Shown here piece after piece: positions 1 to 7,393 of a DNA stretch of 22,158 nt. The DNA comes from a virus, in the IMG/VR virus record IMGVR_UViG_3300025319_000113, positions 1 through 22,158 of that record; one strand, written 5' to 3'. Position 1 is the stretch's first letter. Every line of letters begins with the position of its first letter. Both the position numbers and the translations under genes were made by a program. A model generated the notes under the pieces. That model worked only from the letters and a program-made list of their open reading frames with translations, did no database searches and was not told the origin of the DNA.

Positions 1-2116
1 CGCGCAGTTCGCGGCCCAGGAGCGTCACGGCGGCGCGCGCGACTTCGCCCGCGTCCTGCCCCGGCGCGGCGTTGACCACGACGGCGCCGGGCATGATCGT
101 GACGCTGCCCGCGCTGGCGAGCGCCGCCATGGCGTCCTGGCGCGTCAGGACGTATCCGCCCGTCTGCGGCGTCACCACGACCTCGGGCCGCGTCGCCCAC
201 GATTCGTTCACGCCGATCATCTGCCCGGCCATGAAGCTGCCGCCGTGCTGCCGCATTCCGCCGATCTCAATTTCCGGCTCGCTAGGGACAATCACGACGC
301 CGCCCGCCTGCGCGCCGCCGCCTCCGCCCCCACCCCCGCCCGTGTGACCTTCGTCCGGCGGGATGCCCGCATCGGGTACTGGCCCCCCGCCTGGGACATT
401 GCTCTGGATGCGGACGCTGACCCGAACTTCAGTCGGGATTTCTAGGATGGCGTTCGTGATGAGGTCGATCTGCTCCAGCCAATCATCCCAATTCCCGGAT
501 TCAGCGACATCCCCCACCGCGCCGATAACAGCCTGCGTCGCGTCAGCAGTCTTTTCGTCGATCAATCCCCACTGCCGGGCGAGCTCGGTCAGATGCCCCG
601 CGCCCTCCTGCGTCAGATCGGCGTTCGCCAGCTGCTGCGCAACGATGTTGAAGATGATCTTGCGCGTGGCCTCGGTGTGCGCGGCTTCGTTCTCGGCGTA
701 TTTCGTTTCGAGCTCCCCCAGGCTCTCCATTTCCCGCGCCGCCGTTTCGCTCTGCACGCCCGCCAACTCGTTTAAACGCTCTTTCGTCTGGTCGATCTCG
801 TCCTGGATGCGGTCGCGCCGCTCGATATAGTTCTCGTCTTCCTCGCGGATCGGCCCGGCGATCAGAAAGTTCAGATCCTTCAAGGCTTCGTTGTAATCTT
901 TGAGCGATTCTTTGGCCGCCTGCTCTGCAACTTCCTGATCTTGCAGCGTCGGGCGCAAGTCCAACAGCGCCTGGTTATTCGCTTCCAGCAGCCCGATGCT
1001 TTCGCGGCGCTGGTCGCCGACGTTGATGAGCGCGCGCGCCTGGTTGTATTCGGCCTCGGTCAGGATATTGGTCGTGTCTGCCACGAGCCGACCGGTCGGA
1101 ACGCCTTCCTCCCAGAGTTCGATGGCGCGTCCGGCGATGATGTTCGTGCGCTCCATTTCGGCGCGGTAATCGGCGTAACTGCGCGACGTGCCGACGATCG
1201 TCTGTTGGTGCGCGTCGATCTCCTTTGTGACACTCGTCCAGAAACCTGGACCCGCGATGGAGATGAACGTGTCCAAACCTTGCGTCAATTCGGTGAGCGC
1301 GACGAATGTATCGCGCAATGCCGGGTTTAAATCTTCCCCCAACTTGGTCCCCGTCGCTTCCAGCGCGTCCACCAGGTTGGAGAGCGCCCCGCCAGCCGTC
1401 TGCGCCTGCTGCGCCATCAAGCCGCCGAAGTCGGCGCGCATCCCGGCCAGGATGGCCTGGATGCCCTGCTCGGCGGGGATCAGGCCCTTCTCGACCATCT
1501 TCTGCACTTCGGCGGTCGTGACGCCCATGCTCTCGGCCAGCAAGCGCCAGGCGGGAATGCCGGCTTCGGTGAGCTGCAGCATCTCCTGACTAGCGATCTT
1601 GCCGCGCGTCTGCATCTGGCCCAGCGCGCGCGTGATGCGGTCAATGCCGAATGATCCCGTGCCGAGGGCGGCGGTGGCGTCGCCCACGTCGCGCAGGATG
1701 GGGATGATCTCCGAGGCGGTGAAGCCGTAAGCCATCAGGCGCTTGCTGGCTTCGGTCAAATCGGTGAATTGAAACGGGGTCTTGGCGGCGAAGGCGCGCA
1801 GCTCTTCCAGGTGCCGCTGCGCTTCGGCGGACGAGCCGGTGAGCGTCGTGAAGGCGATGCGCGTCTGCTCCATATTCATCCCCAAGCGGACGATCTCTTT
1901 GCCCAGGCCCACCACGCCGGCCGTGATGGCCGTCACGGAGATGTAGCCCCCCAGAGTCTTGAGCAGGTCCCCGGATTGGGTCTGCGCCGCCCGCGTGCTG
2001 TTCCCCAGGCTTTTTACGCCCCTCTCGCCTTCGTCTATAGCGCGGGCGAAGGCGCGCAGCTGCGCGGAGAAGTTGTCGGCGACCGAGAGCCGGATGGTGG
2101 TTTCGCGCGTCGCCAT
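1..2116 (-). CDS. Tail tape measure protein, C-terminus beyond window
   Basis: The frame starts at ATG 2116, directly after the stop of the chaperone T frame (2117-2119), and stays open to base 2 (705 codons). It should set tail length and be packed in the tail lumen. Residues about 165-205 carry a stretch typical of TP901-type tape measures (GKIASQEMLQLTEAGIP, then GLIPAEQGIQAILAGM). Residues about 405-485 are strongly charged and look coiled-coil (DRIQDEIDQTKERLNEL). A run of nine glycines (about residues 590-600) acts as a hinge. It is followed by an AGQMIGVNES...PEVVVTPQTGGY stretch resembling the VGExGPE motif near the end of many tape measures. Position after the G/T chaperones fits. 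It is partial because the stop lies outside the window. Long plus-strand frames over it are antisense shadows. The identity is secure; the full length is unknown. Confidence 0.93.
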   Translation of the reverse strand, partial: MATRETTIRLSVADNFSAQLRAFARAIDEGERGVKSLGNSTRAAQTQSGDLLKTLGGYISVTAITAGVVGLGKEIVRLGMNMEQTRIAFTTLTGSSAEAQRHLEELRAFAAKTPFQFTDLTEASKRLMAYGFTASEIIPILRDVGDATAALGTGSFGIDRITRALGQMQTRGKIASQEMLQLTEAGIPAWRLLAESMGVTTAEVQKMVEKGLIPAEQGIQAILAGMRADFGGLMAQQAQTAGGALSNLVDALEATGTKLGEDLNPALRDTFVALTELTQGLDTFISIAGPGFWTSVTKEIDAHQQTIVGTSRSYADYRAEMERTNIIAGRAIELWEEGVPTGRLVADTTNILTEAEYNQARALINVGDQRRESIGLLEANNQALLDLRPTLQDQEVAEQAAKESLKDYNEALKDLNFLIAGPIREEDENYIERRDRIQDEIDQTKERLNELAGVQSETAAREMESLGELETKYAENEAAHTEATRKIIFNIVAQQLANADLTQEGAGHLTELARQWGLIDEKTADATQAVIGAVGDVAESGNWDDWLEQIDLITNAILEIPTEVRVSVRIQSNVPGGGPVPDAGIPPDEGHTGGGGGGGGGAQAGGVVIVPSEPEIEIGGMRQHGGSFMAGQMIGVNESWATRPEVVVTPQTGGYVLTRQDAMAALASAGSVTIMPGAVVVNAAPGQDAGEVARAAVTLLGRELR

Positions 2117-2317
2117 TTAATCGCCTAGCAGGATCAGGAATTGCGCCAGAAGTCCGGCTTCATTTCCAAGCCGGACGGCCTGCTCCAGGAGCGCAGCGCG
2201 CTCCATTTCACGCCAGCGTTCATAGGCCAGCATTTCGGCCCGTTCAAGGCGCGGCAATCTCCGCCATTGGCTCGGCGTCAGCCCCCGGCGGATCATCGTC
2301 TTGTGGGAGAGCAGCAT
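2117..2317 (-). CDS. Tail assembly chaperone T frame, probably expressed as a G-T frameshift fusion
   Basis: This is a short frame overlapping the 3' end of the G-like gene and ending one base before the tape measure ATG. The sequence after the overlap (GLTPSQWRRLPRLERAEML) resembles the T part of gpGT-like chaperones, which recruit the tape measure and tube subunits. A free start is possible at ATG 2317, but no Shine-Dalgarno sequence lies upstream of it. I therefore prefer synthesis as an extension of the upstream frame through slippage near 2282-2286. The predicted fusion would be roughly 215-220 residues. The frame is +1 (equivalently -2) relative to G, unlike the -1 shift of lambda. The order G, T, tape measure is the classical one. 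Frameshifting itself is inferred, not shown. Confidence 0.72.
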   Translation of the reverse strand: MLLSHKTMIRRGLTPSQWRRLPRLERAEMLAYERWREMERAALLEQAVRLGNEAGLLAQFLILLGD

Positions 2318-2771
2318 CAACGGATCGAAAGGAGCGCAGGATGTTTCCCATCTCCTCCTCCGTCACCGCGTTCAGGCGGTTGGAGACGGTCAGCAGCGCG
2401 CGCCAGGCCCATCCGCCCATGCGATTCTTGAGCGCGTCAATTTTTTCAGTTTCAGTTTCGCCGGGGATTTCGATCTGCACCGCCGCCAGAAGCACGCGGT
2501 GGGCCAGCAGTTGGTCAGCCTCTTCGACGCCGCGCACGTAGTCCGGATGGTCGTAGTCCAGGATCTCCGTCACGCGCCCGTTGACCTTCTGAAAATCTTT
2601 GACCGGCGGTTTGGGCCTGCTTATCGTGCGCCGCAGCTGCCACAAGGCCTCTTCCGAAAGCGGCTTGACGGGGACCAGGATCAACTTTCCGTCCGGGCGC
2701 GTCAACGTCACAAGCACCGGGGTTGTGCCCAAATCGTCCAATGTTGTAGCCAGCATCGGCTCATTAAGCAT
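2244..2771 (-). CDS. Tail assembly chaperone, G-like
   Basis: A 175-residue acidic protein with no signal peptide or membrane segment. It lies between the tube gene and the tape measure gene, where lambda gpG-type chaperones sit, and it overlaps a short second frame as those genes do. I chose ATG 2771 because an AGGGA ribosome site lies about 8 bases upstream. An in-frame GTG at 2798 would add nine residues but has weaker support. The C-terminal part (DDDPPGADAEP) is low-complexity and acidic, as expected where ribosomes may leave the frame before the natural stop. No sequence motif proves the family, so the call rests mainly on gene order and the overlap. It would act in the cytoplasm during tail assembly and not be part of the virion. 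Confidence 0.75.
   Translation of the reverse strand: MLNEPMLATTLDDLGTTPVLVTLTRPDGKLILVPVKPLSEEALWQLRRTISRPKPPVKDFQKVNGRVTEILDYDHPDYVRGVEEADQLLAHRVLLAAVQIEIPGETETEKIDALKNRMGGWAWRALLTVSNRLNAVTEEEMGNILRSFRSVDAALPQDDDPPGADAEPMAEIAAP
2282..2286 (-). other. Candidate programmed frameshift site (five G run)
   Basis: On the minus strand the overlap of the two chaperone frames reads CCG CCG GGG GCT GAC in the G frame. The T frame reads CGG GGG CTG. A Gly-tRNA on GGG could re-pair perfectly after a +1 slip along the G run. A -2 slip, as described for the Mu tail chaperone at a similar G-rich heptamer, would give the same new frame. The exact slip codon cannot be proved from sequence. Confidence 0.5.
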
Positions 2772-2801
2772 GGGTAATTTCCCTGAAGGTGATCTCACCT
2801 G

Positions 2802-2823
2802 CCCTGGCGGGCATGCGCCAGGG
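2802..2823 (-). repeat. Intergenic GC-rich hairpin, CCCTGGC type, copy 1
   Basis: Arms CCCTGGC (2802-2808) and GCCAGGG (2817-2823) enclose an 8-base loop. It lies in the 65-base gap between the tube gene and the G-like chaperone. The 12 bases GCCCTGGCGGGC starting at 2801 recur exactly at 16485. No U-tract follows on the transcribed strand, so it is not a classical intrinsic terminator. A role in RNA processing or stability, or a dispersed palindromic element, is possible. Confidence 0.7.
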
Positions 2824-2836
2824 TTAGATCATCCGC

Positions 2837-3265
2837 CTAGTTCCCGAAGGCGCTCCAGGCGTTGGCGGCCATCGCGTAGCGCCCGCGCATCAGGTCCCCG
2901 CCAGCCTGCTGGAAATTGGCTTCCGAGACCGCGCCGGAATACAGCACGAATTGCGCGCTTTGCGTTACGCCGCTGGAAATCAAACCTTCAAATTTCGCGT
3001 TGACGGCGGCGGAAGCATTGGCGAGCCGGAAAAGAGTCAGGTCGGCCAGGAGCGTTTCGATCGCCAGCTCTGCACGCCGCCCGGTCAGAACGCGCCGATA
3101 GACCTGCCCGAAACCGCGAAATTCCTGCCAGCCGTAGACGAAACGCAGGCTGGCATTCTGCGCGAAGCCGATCCCGCTGCCGCTCGTGCTCCCCGACGCG
3201 CTGGCATATAAGTAGAGTTTGCCCTCAGCGAAGGCATAGACCTCGCCCGTTCCCGGCCCTGGCAT
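2837..3265 (-). CDS. Probable major tail tube protein
   Basis: A 142-residue protein encoded two bases after the tube-like gene at 3269 and just before the tail chaperones, which is the usual place for the tube subunit. The sequence is rich in beta-forming stretches and alanine/glycine, starts with an AFAEGKLYLYASASGS strand region and has a GQVYRRVLTGRRAELAIETL segment of the sort seen in siphovirus tube proteins. It ends with a small-residue-rich tail. No clear ribosome site precedes ATG 3265, so it is probably translationally coupled to the gene before. It could share the tube or tail-tip role with that neighbour. The family is judged by pattern and position, not by a diagnostic motif. Confidence 0.65.
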   Translation of the reverse strand: MPGPGTGEVYAFAEGKLYLYASASGSTSGSGIGFAQNASLRFVYGWQEFRGFGQVYRRVLTGRRAELAIETLLADLTLFRLANASAAVNAKFEGLISSGVTQSAQFVLYSGAVSEANFQQAGGDLMRGRYAMAANAWSAFGN

Positions 3266-3268
3266 GGC

Positions 3269-3742
3269 TCAGGCGATATAGCCGCTGCCGGTGGGCCCGG
3301 TCATGGAAAGCGCGCGCCAGGTCTCCTGCCACTGGTTGCCGTTTTCGCCTTCCGTCCAGCCCTCCGTGACCTTGACGCAGTTGTGAAACTGATAATACTG
3401 CGCCGTGACGCTCGGCAGCTCTGTGTCCGTGCCCTTGATCTCAAAATGGACTTGGGGGGTCGAAGCGCCCGAGGCGGTCGCAGGCGCGGCCTTGTTGCCG
3501 GTCACAGCTTGCAGGTAGGTGAATTGCAGTTCCTGCGCATTAACGGTCGTGACCTTGTGATGATGGGCCGTGCCGCGCTCCATGACCGTCGCCACGCCGC
3601 GCGCCGAGTTGTAGGTCGTTCCGGCCTGGACGAACCCGATGAGCGCCGTCAATGCGCCCGAGGCCGTGGCCCAGCCGCCGGTGCCCGAGGCCTGCGCCCA
3701 GCGCAGCGCTCCTTCAGCAAACGTCCTGACTTCTCTTGACAT
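3269..3742 (-). CDS. Tail-tube-like protein, paralogue of the gene at 18094
   Basis: A 157-residue protein with a strong ribosome site (AAAGGAG, about 8 bases before ATG 3742). By hand alignment about two thirds of its residues match the C-terminal 155 residues of the protein at 18094-18741. Shared blocks include RTFAEGALRW, SGTGGW, HHHK, VHFEIK and WRALSMTGPTGSGY. The beta-rich composition and the EGWTEGENGNQW segment resemble tail tube or related baseplate/tail beta-barrel proteins. It sits between the tail terminator candidate and the tube gene at 2837. It may be the main tube subunit, a second tube protein, or a tube-decorating protein. The paralogy is directly visible; the exact role is an inference. 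Confidence 0.7.
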   Translation of the reverse strand: MSREVRTFAEGALRWAQASGTGGWATASGALTALIGFVQAGTTYNSARGVATVMERGTAHHHKVTTVNAQELQFTYLQAVTGNKAAPATASGASTPQVHFEIKGTDTELPSVTAQYYQFHNCVKVTEGWTEGENGNQWQETWRALSMTGPTGSGYIA

Positions 3743-3760
3743 AGCCTGACTCCTTTGTTA

Positions 3761-3788
3761 GTAAGGGCGGGACGCTACGCGCCCGCCC
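3761..3788 (-). repeat. Intergenic GC-rich hairpin, GGGCGGG type, copy 1
   Basis: Arms GGGCGGG (3765-3771) and CCCGCCC (3782-3788) surround a 10-base loop in the 74-base gap before the tube-like gene. On the transcribed strand the hairpin ends in TTAC and is followed closely by the AAAGGAG ribosome site. The same arms plus a KTAC end recur at 11215-11238, and a near relative lies at 14635-14657. There is no U-tract. Confidence 0.65.
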
Positions 3789-3816
3789 CTTCAGGCTCTC
3801 AGGCTCTTGGGATCGT

Positions 3817-4344
3817 TTATCCAGCTGTCACTCGCTCCAGCCAGCGGTATTGTACCACCAGCCGGACGCGCATCACATCCGGGTTTGGGTCGGGCGCGAC
3901 CGGCGTCTCGCGCGCGGGATTGGCGCGGATGATCGTACCGTTCGCGGTCGGGCTGGCGGTTGTACCGTATATGTCCAGAATAGAGATGCCTGCGCCGGTG
4001 GCGAACACGCGCGCGGCCATGTCGCGCATCTGGCGCAGATTGCGCACGTGCAGCCCGCTGGCGCGCGCGTAGGATTCCCAGCAAGAGACTTCCGCCAAGC
4101 CGATCTGCTCCGCGCCGCGCCAGCCGTCGTCCAGCGCGCGGCCTTGCGCCATTTCGCGCGTCTCCGTTCCCAGGTGTGCGACGCTGAAGCTGGGGAATGT
4201 CAGCGGCTGCTGCGGCATGTCAAAATTCACGACGGCGCTCGTCATCCATGACGGCAGCCCTTTGGCCGTGATCTGCGTCTCGAAAAAGTCATTGAAAGAA
4301 CCGGCTACATTGAAGAACGCGCCGGGGTGGGCGGTGAAGGGCAT
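3817..4344 (-). CDS. Putative tail terminator / tail completion protein
   Basis: A 175-residue protein whose ATG 4344 overlaps the stop of the upstream small gene by one base (TGATG). It falls between the HK97 gp10-like gene and the tube genes, the usual slot for the tail terminator (lambda gpU or HK97 gp11 type). The sequence begins with an aromatic segment (FFNVAGSFNDFFETQI). It ends with a beta-strand stretch (MRVRLVVQYRWLERV) like the closing strand of small alpha/beta tail-completion folds. No family-defining motif is visible. I infer the role from position and size, and a minor tail protein is the alternative. Confidence 0.5.
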   Translation of the reverse strand: MPFTAHPGAFFNVAGSFNDFFETQITAKGLPSWMTSAVVNFDMPQQPLTFPSFSVAHLGTETREMAQGRALDDGWRGAEQIGLAEVSCWESYARASGLHVRNLRQMRDMAARVFATGAGISILDIYGTTASPTANGTIIRANPARETPVAPDPNPDVMRVRLVVQYRWLERVTAG

Positions 4345-4556
4345 CAGTTTTTATCCGCCCCTTTGTCGGCTTGCATGGCTTCTTCGAGAAACGCCTTAAG
4401 CGTTTGGATGCCACCCGCATCAGTCTGATACATCAGATTATAAGCCCCGCATTCTTCGCCGTCGTCATAACGCCAATAGATATACGTTTTGTCTTCGGGC
4501 TTTTCAAAAACGGCTACAATCTTCTTTTTTCGTGAAAAGGGATAGTTTTTTTGCAT
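4344..4556 (-). CDS. Small AT-rich hypothetical protein (moron-like)
   Basis: A 70-residue lysine- and tyrosine-rich protein (MQKNYPFSRKKKIVAVFEKP at the start). Its ATG overlaps the stop of the gp10-like gene in TAATG, and its stop overlaps the next ATG in TGATG. The coding DNA is strikingly AT-rich: by hand count only 18 of 60 bases at 4501-4560 are G or C, against about 60% in neighbouring genes. That suggests recent acquisition of a small extra gene inside the connector-tail module. A central YIYWRYDDGEECGAYNLMY stretch is aromatic and acidic. I recognise no family and assign no function. Confidence 0.7.
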   Translation of the reverse strand: MQKNYPFSRKKKIVAVFEKPEDKTYIYWRYDDGEECGAYNLMYQTDAGGIQTLKAFLEEAMQADKGADKN

Positions 4557-4990
4557 TACAACTCCAGCCAGCGCAGGTTAGGGTCGAGCGGGTCGATCAA
4601 TCCCAACTCTTTTTCAAGTTCTACCTGCCCCGTGAGTTGGGCGGTGTCCAAAAATCCGGCGGGGGCCTGGCGCGAATGGCCCTGATTGAGCTGCTCAATG
4701 TAGCCGACGTTGCTACCCTGCGTGATCGTCAGCCCGCCGTCTTCGCTCCGCCAAGTCGCATCGGCGGCGCTGGCCTCGTTGCCCGGCTTGCCGATATCGC
4801 TCGGCGTCCAGTGCCCCCAGGAGGCGCGCGCCCGGCCCGTGTCCACGGGCATCTCGATTTTGACGCGCTTCTCGACCGCGAAGCTGGCGCTCTTCACCGC
4901 CTGGCGCGCGGCGCGGGCCGTGGCGCGCTCGGCCTGGCTCGCCTGGCGCGCGAGTTTGCGGTAGTCGCTGGCGTCAATCGTGATTTGCAT
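4556..4990 (-). CDS. HK97 gp10-like head-tail joining / tail completion protein
   Basis: A 144-residue protein. The open frame reaches far upstream, but ATG 4990 is the likely start because it overlaps the radical SAM stop (TAATG), and the upstream extension is an out-of-frame shadow of that gene. The N-terminal half is a basic/alanine-rich helix (ARQASQAERATARAARQAVK). It leads into KIEMPVDTGRARASWG, the MPVDTG-R motif typical of HK97 gp10-like proteins. These act at the neck, joining heads and tails. It resumes the structural module after the accessory cassette, so in the ancestral order it probably followed the head-closure gene at 11239 directly. Confidence 0.8.
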   Translation of the reverse strand: MQITIDASDYRKLARQASQAERATARAARQAVKSASFAVEKRVKIEMPVDTGRARASWGHWTPSDIGKPGNEASAADATWRSEDGGLTITQGSNVGYIEQLNQGHSRQAPAGFLDTAQLTGQVELEKELGLIDPLDPNLRWLEL

Positions 4991-6270
4991 TAATAAGGTA
5001 TCCCTTCCCGTTCGATGTCTTGCATCAACCGGTCGCGGAACTCCGTGATCTCCTGGCGCGTCAGGTGCGAGGTGGAGACGATAGACTCGTTGTGCTCGCG
5101 CGCTCCCTTGAACCAAAATTCCTCGGGCAGTTCTTCTTCCCATTTCACATCGTATTTTACACCCAAATAATCTTCCGCGCGCCGCGTCATAGGCGTGCCA
5201 GGGAACGGGATGAGCGTGTTCACGTCCACCCGGTCGGGGCGGTGCGTAAGAATCCAATCGCGTGTGCGCTCCATGCTCTCGCGGTCTTCTCCCGGCAGGC
5301 CCAGGATGAAGGACGCTTTGAACTTAATGCCCAACTGCTTACACCAGCCTAAGACTTGCGTATCCTGCTCGATGGTCGTGCCTTTATGGACGTTGGCTTT
5401 GATGCGATTGTCGGCGCTCTCCACTCCGGCCAGCACTTGGACCAGGCCGCCCTCGGCCATCTGCCGCAGGTAGTCCAGGCCGCCCTGGTGCGAGATCACG
5501 TCCGTGCGCAGGAAGCAGCGCCATACGACGCTGTACCTTTTCATCACTTCCAGGAGGGAGAGCATGCGCGGCTTGTTGAGCGGCAGGATGTCGTCGTAGT
5601 ACATCAGCCCCGTGTGTCCGCGCTCGACCGCTTCGCGGATTTGCGCCTCGACGATGGAGAGGGGTTCGTAGCGCACGGAACGGTCCCAGATCACGCCGTT
5701 CCTGCCCGACTCGCAGAAGGCGCACGCCATCGGACATCCGCGCGAAGTGAAGAGCGTGGTCGTGCGATGAGGACGCCCCTCGCGATCGTGGAGCGTCGCG
5801 TGATATTTGTCGTCCCATCTCCTGACGGGCGGCAAGGCCCAATCCAGCGGGCCGGGCGTGATCGGCGGCGCAAAGGAAAGCGTCGTTGCGCGCCGCGCGG
5901 CCCCGGATACGATCCGACTGACCGTCTGCGGATGGTCGCTCTCGCCCGACACGATCACATCGAAGCCCAAAGCGCGGCAAGAATCGGGGTTCGTCCAGGG
6001 CGCAGCCCCGCCGAGGACGACCGCGCTTTTCTCCCAGGCGCGCGTGAGTCCGGCCAGCCGCCTGACCTCGTGCATCTGCGGGCTGGTGGCGCTGATCCAG
6101 ACCTGCTCGAATTCACCGTCCTGGGGAAACGGGTCGCAAGTCAGGTCGCGGAAATCGGTCGCGTATCCCTGCGCTTCCAACTGCGCGGCCAGATACCAAA
6201 CGCCCAAAGGTGGATATACCAGCGGGTCTATGAGAAAAGTTGAACGAGGAAATACTAGACAGATATTCAT
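4990..6270 (-). CDS. B12-binding-type radical SAM enzyme
   Basis: A 426-residue protein with two recognisable parts. Residues 1 to about 130 resemble the cobalamin-binding Rossmann-like domain of BchE-type radical SAM proteins (YPPLGVWYLAAQLEAQGY at 19-36, VVLGGAAPWTNP at 84-95). I see no DxHxxG motif, so direct B12 ligation is unproven. Residues about 170-400 form the radical SAM core, with the 4Fe-4S motif C179-x3-C183-x2-C186 (SRGCPMACAFC) and a later GLPGED segment. Members of this superfamily methylate unreactive carbons or rearrange substrates. The start overlaps the LAGLIDADG stop (ATGA) and the stop overlaps the gp10-like ATG. It lies downstream of glycosyltransferases and a methyltransferase, which suggests tailoring of a sugar, lipid or peptide. 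The substrate cannot be deduced. Confidence 0.88.
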   Translation of the reverse strand: MNICLVFPRSTFLIDPLVYPPLGVWYLAAQLEAQGYATDFRDLTCDPFPQDGEFEQVWISATSPQMHEVRRLAGLTRAWEKSAVVLGGAAPWTNPDSCRALGFDVIVSGESDHPQTVSRIVSGAARRATTLSFAPPITPGPLDWALPPVRRWDDKYHATLHDREGRPHRTTTLFTSRGCPMACAFCESGRNGVIWDRSVRYEPLSIVEAQIREAVERGHTGLMYYDDILPLNKPRMLSLLEVMKRYSVVWRCFLRTDVISHQGGLDYLRQMAEGGLVQVLAGVESADNRIKANVHKGTTIEQDTQVLGWCKQLGIKFKASFILGLPGEDRESMERTRDWILTHRPDRVDVNTLIPFPGTPMTRRAEDYLGVKYDVKWEEELPEEFWFKGAREHNESIVSTSHLTRQEITEFRDRLMQDIEREGIPY

Positions 6271-6704
6271 CTAGGTTCCCAATGATATGATTGTCCTCGA
6301 AGTGTCTTCATTTTTTCACAGATCCAGCTCCGCAATTTCCATTCTTCGGCTCGTATATCTGGATGACCGCGCATAAGGCGCAAATCAGGACGAGATACCA
6401 ATTGTAATCCCAGGGCTGCTTGGGAATGTTTAATCACAAGATATGGCAAAATCTCTTTAAGGAATATCCCTGCCTGTTGTGAGTAAATATGCCATTGATA
6501 GAATGGGCGTTCATTTGGCTTCGGTATGATATTATTGCGGGTAATCTTTCCTCCCCACAAATTTTCAAAAGGCAACAACATTTTCGGATCTGTATTTCCG
6601 ACACTACAATGGAGCTGCATATTCTGCTGTCCCCCTGCCGTTGAGACACAACCTTCACCGTCAAAAATGCCGGCCAAATAAGACAATTCTATTTCCGTTA
6701 TCAT
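6267..6704 (-). CDS. Free-standing LAGLIDADG homing endonuclease
   Basis: A 145-residue protein with one LAGLIDADG motif near the N-terminus (LAGIFDGEG, residues 10-18), the hallmark of homodimeric homing endonucleases that cut long DNA sites. It is not inside an intron or intein that I can see: both neighbours are complete. Its ATG overlaps the methyltransferase stop (ATGA) and its TGA overlaps the radical SAM ATG (ATGA). The coding DNA is poorer in GC (25 of 60 bases at 6301-6360) than the flanking genes, which suggests independent origin. It may promote spread of the surrounding cassette by cleaving phages that lack it. Activity is inferred; the motif acid D15 is intact. Confidence 0.88.
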   Translation of the reverse strand: MITEIELSYLAGIFDGEGCVSTAGGQQNMQLHCSVGNTDPKMLLPFENLWGGKITRNNIIPKPNERPFYQWHIYSQQAGIFLKEILPYLVIKHSQAALGLQLVSRPDLRLMRGHPDIRAEEWKLRSWICEKMKTLRGQSYHWEPR

Positions 6705-7393
6705 GACTCTTCTCCCTTCACCGCCCGCAGCACGATGCGGATCTCATCGGCCACGTTGAAATAGCGGTAGACCATCTTCTCGGCCAGCGCGTGCGGCATG
6801 GCCTGGATGATCTCGGCGTTGCCCTCGGTGAAACGCAGCAGCACCGGCTCGGCCTGCTCGAACTTGAGCGGCGCATGGTAGTCGAACGGCGCGTCGGGAT
6901 TGTCGCCGGTCAGATAGGAGAACGTTCCGGGCGTGACGTATCGCGTGTGCGTCGGGTCGGAAAGCGCCGCGTTGCTCGTGGCGAATGGCGCGCGCACGTA
7001 CAACAGGCCGTCCGGCTTGAGAATGCGCCAGCATTCCGCGAAAAACACGAACCAGCCGTCCAGATTTTCCACTCTTTCGTTATAGATCCTATGCCAGATC
7101 GCTGGCAGCGCGCGCACGAGTTTCACCTGGTGCGGAACGTGCTCGACCAGATGGCTGCAATAGATCGCGTCGGCAGAGTTGTCATTCCAGGGACTGCCGG
7201 TGGACGAGCGCAGCCAGGGGAAGGCGAACAGGTCGATTTGTTCGTTCACGCCCGGCATAAGGAATTTGTCCACGTTGACCCAGCCCGGCTCGTAGCAAAT
7301 ATCCGGCAGCGGGTCCAGATGCGCGGGATAGGGCGAAGGCGCGCCGCGCTCCAACGGGAAGATCACGCGTCCGCAGCCGAGATTTAGCTTCAT
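6701..7393 (-). CDS. Class I SAM-dependent methyltransferase
   Basis: A 230-residue protein beginning at ATG 7393, which overlaps the stop of the CgeB-like gene (ATGA). Residues 2-8 (KLNLGCG) are motif I of class I methyltransferases, binding S-adenosylmethionine. A segment YCSHLVEHVPHQ and, further on, WRILKPDGLLYVRAP match the Methyltransf_11-like pattern (helix after motif III, then the L-x-P-G-G strand variant). Methyltransferases of this size in glycosyltransferase clusters often cap or modify sugars, but protein or small-molecule substrates cannot be excluded. It has no DNA-methylase NPPY or PC motif, so DNA modification is unlikely. Its stop overlaps the LAGLIDADG ATG. Confidence 0.87.
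   Translation of the reverse strand: MKLNLGCGRVIFPLERGAPSPYPAHLDPLPDICYEPGWVNVDKFLMPGVNEQIDLFAFPWLRSSTGSPWNDNSADAIYCSHLVEHVPHQVKLVRALPAIWHRIYNERVENLDGWFVFFAECWRILKPDGLLYVRAPFATSNAALSDPTHTRYVTPGTFSYLTGDNPDAPFDYHAPLKFEQAEPVLLRFTEGNAEIIQAMPHALAEKMVYRYFNVADEIRIVLRAVKGEES

Noticed and set aside
6267-6704. Group I intron or intein around the LAGLIDADG gene
   Set aside because: Both neighbouring genes are complete and the gene has its own start and stop overlapping theirs, so it is free-standing. The same is true for the HNH gene at 8268-8981.
6701-7393. DNA methyltransferase for the phage genome
   Set aside because: No NPPY, DPPY or PC catalytic motif is present; the pattern is that of a small-molecule or glycan class I methyltransferase.
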